NCBI RefSeq assembly: GCF_000373925.1
Contig: NZ_KB892773.1
Span: 1 to 47,200, forward strand
Origin: Actinopolymorpha alba DSM 45243
Lineage (GTDB): Bacteria > Actinomycetota > Actinomycetes > Propionibacteriales > Actinopolymorphaceae
DNA: 47,200 bases
Direction of reading: 5' to 3'
The first letter of the stretch is position 1. Every line of letters starts with the position of its first letter. This document shows positions 1-7,707 of this stretch, in pieces. The notes beneath the pieces were generated by a model. The model ran no database searches. It saw only the letters and a list, made by a program, of their open reading frames with translations, and was not told where the DNA came from. A program made the translations under genes and the position numbers.

Positions 1-804
1 GGCCTGGGCAAAGCGGTGTTGAACGCGGTCGACCCCGATCTGGCGGACAAGGTGTTGGCGAAGAAGCTCGCCGAGGAAGAAGCCAAGGCTGCCCGACGGT
101 GCGAGTTGTCGCTGTACGACGACCCAGACGGATCCGGCACCCATATCCGCGGGAAGCTTGACCCGATTGCGGCGGACCGGCTCCGCACCGCGATCGAGCC
201 CCTGTCCAAACCGCTACCCACCACCGCCGACGGGCTGGACCCCCGCAGTCCGGCGCAACGCAGAGGCGACGCGCTCGACGAACTGATCCGCCGCTACCTC
301 GACTCCGGGGAATCCCCATCGCAAGGTGGGGAGAAACCGCACATCGTCGTCACCATCACCGACGAAAACCTCGTCAACGGCACCGGACTCGGCCGCCTCC
401 TCCGCACCGGCACCTACGTGTCCGCCCGCACCGTCCAGGAGTGGGCGTGCGACGCAAAGATCAGCTGGTTCGGCATCCGCGACGGCGAAGTCGCCCTCTC
501 CAACGGCACCCGGTTCTTCACCGGACGCCTCCGCAAACTGCTGGAGCTACGAGATCAGGGCTGCGCGTTCCCCGGCTGCGACCGCCCACCCGCCTGGTGC
601 CACGGCCACCACCTCACCTCCTGGCTCAACGGCGGCCCGACGACACTCGCCAACGGGACACTGCTTTGCGGCCACCACCACCGCCTCATCCACCAAGGAG
701 CCTGGCAAGTCCGCATGGCGCAGGACGGGGTCCCAGAGTTCATCCCGCCTGACTGGGTCGACCACCAACGCAACCCCATCCGCAACAACCGACTCCAAAC
801 CTGA
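1..804 (+). CDS. DUF222/HNH endonuclease domain protein (13E12 family), 3' part
   Basis: The reading frame is open from base 1, so the N-terminal part lies outside the window and 267 residues remain. The first half is helical and charged, as in the DUF222 region of actinobacterial 13E12-repeat proteins. The C-terminal part is an HNH nuclease domain: CAFPGC near residue 190, then CHGHH, then CGHHH about 25 residues later, giving the paired zinc-binding Cys and the catalytic His cluster. Proteins of this family occur in many copies in actinobacterial genomes; they are presumed DNA nucleases, mostly of unknown role and sometimes linked to mobile DNA. The stop is at 802-804 and the next gene converges on it 33 bases away. 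The family call is firm; the biological role is not known. Confidence 0.9.
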   Translation, partial: GLGKAVLNAVDPDLADKVLAKKLAEEEAKAARRCELSLYDDPDGSGTHIRGKLDPIAADRLRTAIEPLSKPLPTTADGLDPRSPAQRRGDALDELIRRYLDSGESPSQGGEKPHIVVTITDENLVNGTGLGRLLRTGTYVSARTVQEWACDAKISWFGIRDGEVALSNGTRFFTGRLRKLLELRDQGCAFPGCDRPPAWCHGHHLTSWLNGGPTTLANGTLLCGHHHRLIHQGAWQVRMAQDGVPEFIPPDWVDHQRNPIRNNRLQT

Positions 805-837
805 CGGCTAAGGCGGTAGATATTCACCGAACCATGA

Positions 838-3141
838 CTATGGGCGCTCGGGCAACAACCAGTGGCGACCGATGGTCCACCCCAGGAAGCGCCGTCCGCC
901 GGTAACGGGATCACAGCCGTTGTGGTCGAAGCTGCCACCCGCCACGATCGCACGTAGACCAGCCATCACGGGCGTGAAGCGGACCTGGAAATCCTCCCGC
1001 TGGCGACTCAGATGCAACTCGGCCCATTCCAGGAAGCGTTGCGGTTCCTGCGCGTCGGCCAGGGCAAGATAGAGGATCATGTGTCGCCACGCGTATGCGG
1101 AGTTCTTGACCGATTGCATCTGGGCTTGCCAGTCGCCGATCGCGAACTGCTGCCGCCGGCAGATCCACTCGAAGCACCGGCGTGCGAGATCCGGGAATTC
1201 CGGTCGGAGTTCGTCGGCGAGGTCCAGGCGATCGAGCAACGGAGCCACATTATGCGTCGTCAGAATCTGTGCCTGCTCGATGATGGTCCCGTTCCAGGCG
1301 ACCGACCCTGAACGGCGACGATTCGCCGCTCCGGCAAGCTCGCGACAGAGCGCGGCAAAGCCCGGCGACGTCGGAGTGTCGTACCACCTCTTCTCGACGT
1401 CGTTCAAGGTGAGGAGTCGATCCAGCGGCAGGCCGTAGTACCGCTCATAGAGCGTGCCGGCGACGACTGGGGCTGCCGCCTGGGCGGCACGAAGGTACGA
1501 CGCTGAGAAGTCGCCCATGAAGATGTCAGTAGCGAGTTCGTCGACCAGAGGAATGCGTTCGCCCGCCGCGGTGGCGAGACTCCGCAACTCCCGAACCAGC
1601 TTGTTGGGCAGGATTGTCTGCGGGAACGACTCCAGGACAAGCCGTACGGCGCGAACCAGAGCGGTCCGCGCATCGCGCCTGGAATCGTCCTGAGTTCCAG
1701 CTACCTGCACAAGAGCCGCGATCCAGGGAAGCTCCTCAAACCGCACCTGGCTTTCAAGGTTGAGAAGCAGCAAGGACCGGCGTTGGCGGAACGCGCGGTA
1801 GCTCGCTTCGTACACCCCACGTAGTTCCGAAGGTTCGATCGCGTTCGCGCGGACGGCTGCGCTCAGAGCGGGCAGGAGACGGGCGATTGTTTCGCTCGAC
1901 CGGACTATGCGGCGAGCGACCAGCGTCTCGATTGGCGCCTCGAAACAGTGGGCGGCCTTCTCCGCAAGGGATGCGGGAATGGGTGCACCCGGATCGGCGC
2001 CAATCTCGGCCGCCTCACCCGCCGTCAGCGGACCAAGGCAGGCGTCGAGGTCGGGAATGCCGTCCTCATTGCCATGCTTGGCGATCCGATCAGCCAACGT
2101 CTGTGCGAGCTCGTGGCGGGACGGCAGGCTCGCGTTTCGGGCTTGCGCAGCACGAGTCCTGGCCAGACGTTCGCTGCCCGGTGCGCCGTGGCTGGTCACG
2201 AACGACGCGAGGATCTTGCGGATCATCCCGACGTCGCGGCCGGTGAGCCCCCGAGGATCTCTGGCGCATCGGCGAAGGTAGCCACGAAGGCGAGCGAAGT
2301 TTTCCTTGGCCCGTTCAGGCTTTCCGCACAGGCGATACCTCATTCGCTCCCGCTTGTACTCCTCCAGCAGTGCCCAGGCACGATCGGCCCAGTCATCGGG
2401 ATAACGACGGCAGGGCCAGCCGCCTTCGACGATCGGACTTCCGTCGGCACGGCGGATGAGCTCGCCTGACTCAGACGTACGTAGGTGGGGCGTTTCGCCT
2501 TCCACGGTATCCAAGAGGAGTTCGACCGCCCGGTCGTAGAGCGGGGTCCAGACCTGGATCGCTTCGTTCATGGTCTGGATCGCCGGCTTCGGGCGTACCC
2601 CGCGCAACGACGTGATGACCTCTGAGGCCGGCCGTACGAAGACGCCATCACCTGACCGTGCCGGTCGATCCGATGGAACGGGATAGAACCGCAGCCGATC
2701 AAGATACGGCGAGATCTCGGCAAGAACGGCCTCGGCACGTGCGGTGTCGCCGCTCTGGATCAGCCATGCGGTCACGAGGAGAGCCGCCTCCTCCGGAACC
2801 GTTACCCGGTAACAGCCAGAGGAGAGCAGCGCGAGGAGTTCCTCGCGGCCGGCGTCGCCGAGAAAGTGATGGTTCAGGGCGGCACGCGTCTTCGTCGACG
2901 GCGGCCGCTGGATGTGGTGAAGCTTTTCGAGCTCGTGCGCCTCCAGAGGTCCCGCGGCCATGAGGCGACCAGTGGCGAACCCTCCGTGCGCGACTTCCAG
3001 CGTGACCCAGGAGGGGGTTCCGGCGACCGGCGTACGCGATCCATGGTCCAGCGTCCCGTCGAACATCCCAGCAAGAACCCGCCGCCATTGTTCGGCGCGG
3101 CTGGCCGCGGTTTCGCCGACGCTGCTGAGGGCGCGTATCAA
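838..3141 (-). CDS. Uncharacterised 767-residue helical protein
   Basis: A long frame with consistent high-GC codon use and no competing frame. It has no signal peptide and no membrane segment, so it is probably cytoplasmic. It looks mostly alpha-helical, with many Arg, Leu and Ala residues and several Trp-rich patches, the best near the C terminus (WICRRQQF, GDWQAQMQ, YAWRHM). I see no Walker motif, HTH or catalytic signature. The start at 3141 gives MIRALSSVGE; it lies 64 bases downstream of the tRNA on the same strand. I do not recognise a named family with confidence. A solenoid or TPR-like scaffold is possible from the helical repeats, but that is inference. Confidence 0.75.
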   Translation of the reverse strand: MIRALSSVGETAASRAEQWRRVLAGMFDGTLDHGSRTPVAGTPSWVTLEVAHGGFATGRLMAAGPLEAHELEKLHHIQRPPSTKTRAALNHHFLGDAGREELLALLSSGCYRVTVPEEAALLVTAWLIQSGDTARAEAVLAEISPYLDRLRFYPVPSDRPARSGDGVFVRPASEVITSLRGVRPKPAIQTMNEAIQVWTPLYDRAVELLLDTVEGETPHLRTSESGELIRRADGSPIVEGGWPCRRYPDDWADRAWALLEEYKRERMRYRLCGKPERAKENFARLRGYLRRCARDPRGLTGRDVGMIRKILASFVTSHGAPGSERLARTRAAQARNASLPSRHELAQTLADRIAKHGNEDGIPDLDACLGPLTAGEAAEIGADPGAPIPASLAEKAAHCFEAPIETLVARRIVRSSETIARLLPALSAAVRANAIEPSELRGVYEASYRAFRQRRSLLLLNLESQVRFEELPWIAALVQVAGTQDDSRRDARTALVRAVRLVLESFPQTILPNKLVRELRSLATAAGERIPLVDELATDIFMGDFSASYLRAAQAAAPVVAGTLYERYYGLPLDRLLTLNDVEKRWYDTPTSPGFAALCRELAGAANRRRSGSVAWNGTIIEQAQILTTHNVAPLLDRLDLADELRPEFPDLARRCFEWICRRQQFAIGDWQAQMQSVKNSAYAWRHMILYLALADAQEPQRFLEWAELHLSRQREDFQVRFTPVMAGLRAIVAGGSFDHNGCDPVTGGRRFLGWTIGRHWLLPERP

Positions 3142-3204
3142 CTGGCCGATCGCGTATCCGGGGTTACTCGCATGGCGCTGTCACCGCCCATCCGTCGGCT
3201 CGAG

Positions 3205-3276
3205 ACCTGGAGGCGGGATTCGAACCCGCGCCCGACCGGTCCGAAGCCGGTTGCTCCGCCACTGAGCTTCTCCAGG
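3205..3276 (-). tRNA. tRNA-Arg, anticodon UCG (atypical)
   Basis: Read on the minus strand, the cloverleaf is complete in 72 nt: a 7-bp acceptor stem CCTGGAG/CTCCAGG, D arm GCTC/GAGC, anticodon stem ACCGG/CCGGT around the loop CTTCGGA, a 5-nt variable loop, and T arm GCGGG-TTCGAAT-CCCGC. The loop places UCG at positions 34-36, which reads CGA as arginine. No CCA end is encoded, as is common in actinobacteria. Two points are odd: base 8 is A, not the nearly invariant U, and the discriminator base 73 is U. It is therefore either a divergent tRNA or one losing function. Confidence 0.75.
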
Positions 3277-3555
3277 ATGACTGGGCACCGGACGCTACAC
3301 CGTCGGCCAGCCTTCCGGCACTGTCATTACGGCTGATTCCTTCTGTGAGCGCGTCGTCCGAGCGGGCGGAGCCAGAGCGTTGCCGCGCCGATTGTGGACA
3401 GGCACGCTCGCCTTAACGGCTGTCGTTCGTCGGCTCGCCTGTGGGAGGGTCTACCGGGACTACGTCGACGATCAGGTGGCCGCGTGGGCTCACCGTCGTC
3501 GGGGTGGTTCGTAGCAGGCAGCAGGTAGCAGTCGCGTTGGAAGGAATTCGCTTCG

Positions 3556-4563
3556 GTGAGCAAGGTTCGGGTAGCTGTGGTGGGTTGCGGTGGCGCCGCG
3601 ACATGGCATGCGTCCGCACTGGCGAGTGCGTCCGACTTCGAGGTCGTGGCCCTGGTGGAGCCGAGCGCCGAGAGTCTGGAGCTGTTCGTCTCCAGGGTCC
3701 CGATGGTGGCCGGCGTTCCGACGTTCGCTGACGTGGAGCAGATGTACGACGCGGTGGAGGTCGACGCCCTCGCGATCGTCACCCCGCACACGCTGCACCA
3801 CCCCATCGTGATGAGCGCGATCAAGCGAAACCTGCACGTGCTGTGCGAGAAGCCGCTCACGTGTACGTCGGCGCACGCCCGCGAGATCGAAGCGGCTGCC
3901 GATGCGGCCGGGGTCACGGTGATGGTCAGCTACCAGCGCCGGTTCGATCCTGCCTACACGTACATGCGGAACGCCATTGTGGCGGGTGAGCTGGGAGAGC
4001 TGCGGACGATCGCGATCACCTGCGGCCAGCGCTGGTTGCGCAACACCGAGGGTACGTGGCGACAGAACCCTGCCCTGTCCGGCGGCGGGATGCTCATGGA
4101 CAGCGGGTCCCACCTGGCCGACATGTTCCTGTGGCTGGTCGACAAGCCGGTGGAGTCGGTGTCCGCGCTCGTCGACAACGCGGGTTCGCCCGTCGACATC
4201 AACTCCGTTGCGACCGTCAGCTTCGCGGGCGGTGTCCAGGGGCAGTTCACGGTTGTCGGCGACCTCGCGACGACGTGGATGGAAAACGTCGTCATCTCCG
4301 GGACGACCGGTCTCCTGCGGTACGAAACCGAGCCGCAGCATCCCTGGCGTACCGGCCGGGTGACCCACTACCGCGACGGCGGGATCGTCTCGCCGCTCGA
4401 CCTGCCCGACGGCCCAGGTGTTCACAATTCCTGGTTGGCGGCGATCCGCGGCGAGGCGCCGAACCCATCGCCCGTCGGCGGTGCGGTCCGCGTAGCCGAA
4501 CTCAGCGAGGCGATCTACCAGTCCGCGCAGCAGCGTGCCACCGTCACCCTCAACGGCCGCTGA
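3556..4563 (+). CDS. Gfo/Idh/MocA family oxidoreductase
   Basis: A 335-residue protein of the usual length for this family of NAD(P)-dependent sugar and polyol dehydrogenases. The N-terminal Rossmann fold shows VVGCGGAA near residue 8. The family EKP motif appears as CEKPLT near residue 97, its Lys being the usual catalytic residue. The second domain has GGGMLMDSGSHLAD, where the D-x-G-x-H pattern supplies the substrate-site Asp and His. The start is GTG at 3556 with GGAAGG about 11 bases upstream. No transporter lies beside it, so the substrate cannot be read from context. Family certain, substrate unknown. Confidence 0.93.
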   Translation: MSKVRVAVVGCGGAATWHASALASASDFEVVALVEPSAESLELFVSRVPMVAGVPTFADVEQMYDAVEVDALAIVTPHTLHHPIVMSAIKRNLHVLCEKPLTCTSAHAREIEAAADAAGVTVMVSYQRRFDPAYTYMRNAIVAGELGELRTIAITCGQRWLRNTEGTWRQNPALSGGGMLMDSGSHLADMFLWLVDKPVESVSALVDNAGSPVDINSVATVSFAGGVQGQFTVVGDLATTWMENVVISGTTGLLRYETEPQHPWRTGRVTHYRDGGIVSPLDLPDGPGVHNSWLAAIRGEAPNPSPVGGAVRVAELSEAIYQSAQQRATVTLNGR

Positions 4564-4587
4564 GCCGCGACCCGTGGACGGCCGCCG

Positions 4588-5190
4588 GTGAGAGGCGTTC
4601 TGCACCTTCGAGCCGGCGGCGACACCTTCACACCTGAGCTTGTCGAGGCGTTCCTGGCCGAATACACCCGGCCAGGCGACGTCGTCTTTGATCCGTTCGC
4701 TGGCTTTGGTACGACCCTCATCGTTGCCGAACGGATGGGCCGCCGTCCCCTTGGCCTGGAAATCCTGCCGGATCGCGTGGAGTTCGTACGGTCTCGACTC
4801 AACGATCCCGCCGCGATCCAGTGCGCCGATGCCCGCACTCTCGATCGTCTCGACCTTCCCCGGATCGATTTCAGTATCACCTCGCCGCCCTACATGACCC
4901 GCGACGATCATCCGCAGAACCCGTTGAGTGGCTATCAGACGCTCGACGGCGATTACGAGGCGTACCTCGCGGACCTCGCCGAGATCTACCGGCACCTGCG
5001 CGGCCAGCTCGCGCCCGACGCGAAGGTGGTGATCAACGCCGCCAACCTTCACCTGCACAAAACCCGGCTGGCCTGGGACATCGGCCAGGCTGTCTCGAAG
5101 GTTCTCACGTACGAACGCGACATCGTCATCGACTGGGACGAACCAAAAGAGTGGTTCACCAACGACTATTGCCTGGTCTTCACTCCCTGA
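4588..5190 (+). CDS. Small DNA methyltransferase-like protein (N4/N6 type)
   Basis: A 200-residue SAM-dependent methyltransferase. FDPFAGFGTT near residue 34 is motif I, the SAM-binding loop, preceded by a motif X-like stretch (TPELVEAFL). TSPPY near residue 102 is motif IV, typical of enzymes that methylate an exocyclic amino group of adenine or cytosine. Motif I comes first and little sequence separates the two, so there is no room for a normal target-recognition domain. The GTG start lies 24 bases after the oxidoreductase stop on the same strand. No restriction gene is nearby. An RNA or other amino-group substrate remains possible. Confidence 0.85.
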   Translation: MRGVLHLRAGGDTFTPELVEAFLAEYTRPGDVVFDPFAGFGTTLIVAERMGRRPLGLEILPDRVEFVRSRLNDPAAIQCADARTLDRLDLPRIDFSITSPPYMTRDDHPQNPLSGYQTLDGDYEAYLADLAEIYRHLRGQLAPDAKVVINAANLHLHKTRLAWDIGQAVSKVLTYERDIVIDWDEPKEWFTNDYCLVFTP

Positions 5191-5387
5191 CACACGCTCG
5201 TATGCGGCCGGGATGCGGATCGAGCGGTTCGCCGAGTCGCCCGATCGCGATCTTCCGCTGCTCCTGACGTTCCGAGCGACCCGCCCCGAGGTTGTTGCGT
5301 TCGCGGCGCCGGCTGACTAGACCGGAGGGTGGCGAATCGGAGGGGGATTCACCGGGAGTTCCGAGGTGGGTTCGCTGGAGGTGTGGA

Positions 5388-5645
5388 ATGAGCGATGTCG
5401 ACACCGACTTCACGTCGGCGGTAGCAACTGTGGGAGCGATGTCAGCCGATCCGGGCAACGAGGTCAAGCTGCGGCTCTACGCGTTGTACAAACAGGCCAC
5501 GGTCGGTGATGTCGAGGGCAAGCGCCCGGGGTTCACCAACCCGGTGGGCCGCGCGAAGTACGACTCGTGGGCGAAGGTCAGCGGGATGTCGGCGAACGTG
5601 GCGAAGGAGGCGTACGTACGCCTGGTCGCAGAACTCGCCGGATAA
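5388..5645 (+). CDS. Acyl-CoA-binding protein (ACBP)
   Basis: An 85-residue protein with the hallmark ACBP pattern. The conserved run begins LRLYALYKQATVGD near residue 28; the Tyr and Lys in YKQAT bind the CoA head group. RPGF and GRAKYDSW follow, then GMS and AYVRLVAEL in the last helix. ACBPs bind long-chain acyl-CoA in the cytosol and buffer the pool for lipid metabolism. The ATG at 5388 has GGAGG about 8 bases upstream and gives the normal family length; an earlier in-frame start at 5292 would add an unconserved extension. It stands alone between unrelated genes. Confidence 0.93.
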   Translation: MSDVDTDFTSAVATVGAMSADPGNEVKLRLYALYKQATVGDVEGKRPGFTNPVGRAKYDSWAKVSGMSANVAKEAYVRLVAELAG

Positions 5646-5710
5646 GAGGTCGGTCGCGCGAAGGCTCTCCAGCTGATGCCGAGCCGGCCCGGTGTGCCAG
5701 CATCGGGGCC

Positions 5711-6649
5711 GTGACTGGACGCGCGATCGCGGTGCGCGCCGTGGTGCGGCGGAGACTCGCCCACCTCGGCGACGAGGGTGAGGAATGGCTGGCGGAGCTG
5801 CCCGGCCTCATTGCTGACCTGGAACGCCAGTGGGAGATCAGGGTCGGCACACCACTGGACGGTGGGACCTGCTCCTACGTCACCCACGCCCAGACCGCCG
5901 ACGGTCGCGCCGCGGTGCTCAAGCTCGCGATCCCCGAGCCAGGCTTCGCCAGCCAGGTCAGGACGATCGCCGCGGCGCGCGGGCGCGGATACGTCCGGTT
6001 GCTCGCCCACGACGTGGAACGCCGGGCGATGCTGCAGGAGGCGCTCGGCCCGTCCGTCTCCGACCTGGCCTGGCCGCCGGAGCGCGCGATCGAGGTACTG
6101 TGCGAGACGCTTCGCCAGGCATGGCAGGTGCCGCGCCCCGCCGGCCTGACGGTCCGTCCGGAAGAGGAGAAGGCGCGGGCGCTCGGCGACCTCGTCGCCC
6201 GGCTGTGGGAACGGCTCGGCCAGCCGCTTCCGGAGCGGGTGGTGCGGCAGGCCCTGCGGTACGCCGACCGCCGGGCAGCCGCCTTCGACCTCGACCGCTG
6301 TGTCGTCGTACACGGCGATCCGCACCCGGCCAACGCGCTCAGGGTGCCAGAGCCCAGACCCGGGGCGGAGTCGGGGTTCGTCTTCGTGGATCCGGATGGG
6401 TTCCTCGCCGATCCCGCGTACGACCTGGGTGTCGTACTCCGGGACTGGTGCACCCAACTGACGGCCGGCGACGCGCCGCGGCTCGCCCGCCGCTACTGCG
6501 GACTGCTGGCGGCCGCCACCGGGGTGGACGAGACCGCCATCTGGGAGTGGGGCTTCCTGGAACGCGTGTCCACCGGGCTCTACTGCCTGCGGTTCGGGGC
6601 CGACGAGATCGCGCGGCCATTCCTGGAAACCGCGCCCCTTCTCACCTGA
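5711..6649 (+). CDS. APH-type kinase, aminoglycoside 6-phosphotransferase/hydroxyurea-resistance-like
   Basis: A 312-residue small-molecule kinase with the aminoglycoside phosphotransferase fold. VVHGDPHPAN near residue 202 is the Brenner catalytic loop with its Asp, and FVDPDG about 20 residues later holds the metal-binding Asp. The N-lobe has VLKLA with the ATP-binding Lys. The layout resembles the APH_6_hur family, which includes streptomycin 6-kinase. Genomic members usually have unknown substrates, so resistance should not be assumed. I chose GTG at 5711, which removes a basic unconserved N-terminal tract encoded by an earlier in-frame start at 5567. It overlaps nothing and is followed 57 bases on by the aldo/keto reductase. 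Confidence 0.87.
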   Translation: MTGRAIAVRAVVRRRLAHLGDEGEEWLAELPGLIADLERQWEIRVGTPLDGGTCSYVTHAQTADGRAAVLKLAIPEPGFASQVRTIAAARGRGYVRLLAHDVERRAMLQEALGPSVSDLAWPPERAIEVLCETLRQAWQVPRPAGLTVRPEEEKARALGDLVARLWERLGQPLPERVVRQALRYADRRAAAFDLDRCVVVHGDPHPANALRVPEPRPGAESGFVFVDPDGFLADPAYDLGVVLRDWCTQLTAGDAPRLARRYCGLLAAATGVDETAIWEWGFLERVSTGLYCLRFGADEIARPFLETAPLLT

Positions 6650-6706
6650 CGCCCCTCATGGGAATGGGCGAGGATGAACGCGATCCCCGACCCTTTGGAG
6701 ACGACG

Positions 6707-7681
6707 ATGACAAGTCCCACCCGCCCGCTCGGAGGCAGTGGCCTGAAGGTCAGCTCGATCGGGTTCGGTTGCTGGGCGATCGGCGGGCCGGCGTTCCGCG
6801 ACGGTAACCCCATCGGATGGGGCAAGGTCGACGACGACGAGTCGGTCGCGGCGATCCACGCGGCCCTCGACGCGGGCGTGACCTTCTTCGACACCGCGAA
6901 CGTGTACGGCGCCGGCCACAGCGAACGCGTCCTCGCCCGGGCCCTTGCCGACCGGCGGGACCAGGTGGTCATCGCCACGAAGTTCGGCAACCTCATCGAC
7001 GAGGACACCAAGCACGCGGTCGGTCGCGACGCGTCCCCCGCCTCGATCCGGGAGCAGTGCGAGGGCAGCCTCACCCGACTCGGCACCGACGTGATCGACC
7101 TCTATCAGTTCCACATCGGTGACTACGACCCTGTCCAGGCGGAGGAGGTGGTCGCCACCCTGGAGGAGTTGGTCGCGGCCGGCAAGATCCGGTCGTTCGG
7201 CTGGAGCACCGACGACCCCGAGCGCGCGAAGCTGTTCGCCCGCAGCCCGCACTGCTCGGCCGTCCAGCTCCACGCCAACGTCATCGACGACAACCCCGCG
7301 ATGGTGGCGCTGATCGAGTCGGAGAACCTCGCGGGCATCAACCGCGGGCCGCTCGCGATGGGTGCGCTGACCGGGAAGTTCACGCCGCGGACGACGTTCG
7401 CCGATGATGACGTACGCCGGAGATTCGACTTCGCGGGCAAGGAGGGTCGCACCCTCGAGGCGCTGGAGCAGATCCGCGAGATCCTCACGTCCGGCGGGCG
7501 TACCCTCGCCCAGGGTTCGCTCGGCTGGTTGCTCGCGCGGAGCCCGGCGTTCGTTCCGATCCCGGGGATCCGCACGGTGGAGCAGGCGCGGGAGAACGCC
7601 GGCGCGCTCACTCACGGTCCCCTGGACGACGCGGCGATGGCGGAGATCGACACGATCCTCGCAGGGCTCAACCTGCGCTGA
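6707..7681 (+). CDS. Aldo/keto reductase
   Basis: A 324-residue TIM-barrel NADPH-dependent oxidoreductase. The catalytic tetrad is visible: Asp and Tyr in FFDTANVYG near residue 62, Lys in IATKFG near residue 91, and His in LYQFHIGD near residue 135. The N terminus PLGGSGLKVSSIGFGCW is typical of the family. The ATG at 6707 has GGAGA six bases upstream; an in-frame ATG at 6674 lacks a good ribosome site. It converges with the ROK regulator, 26 bases apart. Substrate unknown; a sugar or small aldehyde is likely for this subgroup. Confidence 0.93.
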   Translation: MTSPTRPLGGSGLKVSSIGFGCWAIGGPAFRDGNPIGWGKVDDDESVAAIHAALDAGVTFFDTANVYGAGHSERVLARALADRRDQVVIATKFGNLIDEDTKHAVGRDASPASIREQCEGSLTRLGTDVIDLYQFHIGDYDPVQAEEVVATLEELVAAGKIRSFGWSTDDPERAKLFARSPHCSAVQLHANVIDDNPAMVALIESENLAGINRGPLAMGALTGKFTPRTTFADDDVRRRFDFAGKEGRTLEALEQIREILTSGGRTLAQGSLGWLLARSPAFVPIPGIRTVEQARENAGALTHGPLDDAAMAEIDTILAGLNLR

Positions 7682-7684
7682 CCG

Positions 7685-7701
7685 GCCAGCGCCACGCTGG
7701 T
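7685..7701. terminator. Short hairpin between convergent genes
   Basis: CCAGCG-CCA-CGCTGG forms a 6-bp GC-rich stem with a 3-nt loop in the 26-base gap between two converging stop codons. No U tract is present on either strand. It could end both transcripts, as is common in high-GC actinobacteria, but the evidence is only shape and position. Confidence 0.4.
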
Positions 7702-7707
7702 TCGGAG

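Noticed and set aside
1-3276. Possible integrative element anchored in the tRNA
   Set aside because: No integrase and no duplicated tRNA 3' end seen in the window.
3490-5193. 567-residue minus-strand frame across the oxidoreductase and methyltransferase genes
   Set aside because: It mirrors the high-GC codon bias of the two real genes and has no domain or coherent protein signature.
5292-5387. N-terminal extension of acyl-CoA-binding protein
   Set aside because: The extension is unconserved and the ATG at 5388 has a ribosome site and gives the family's normal length.
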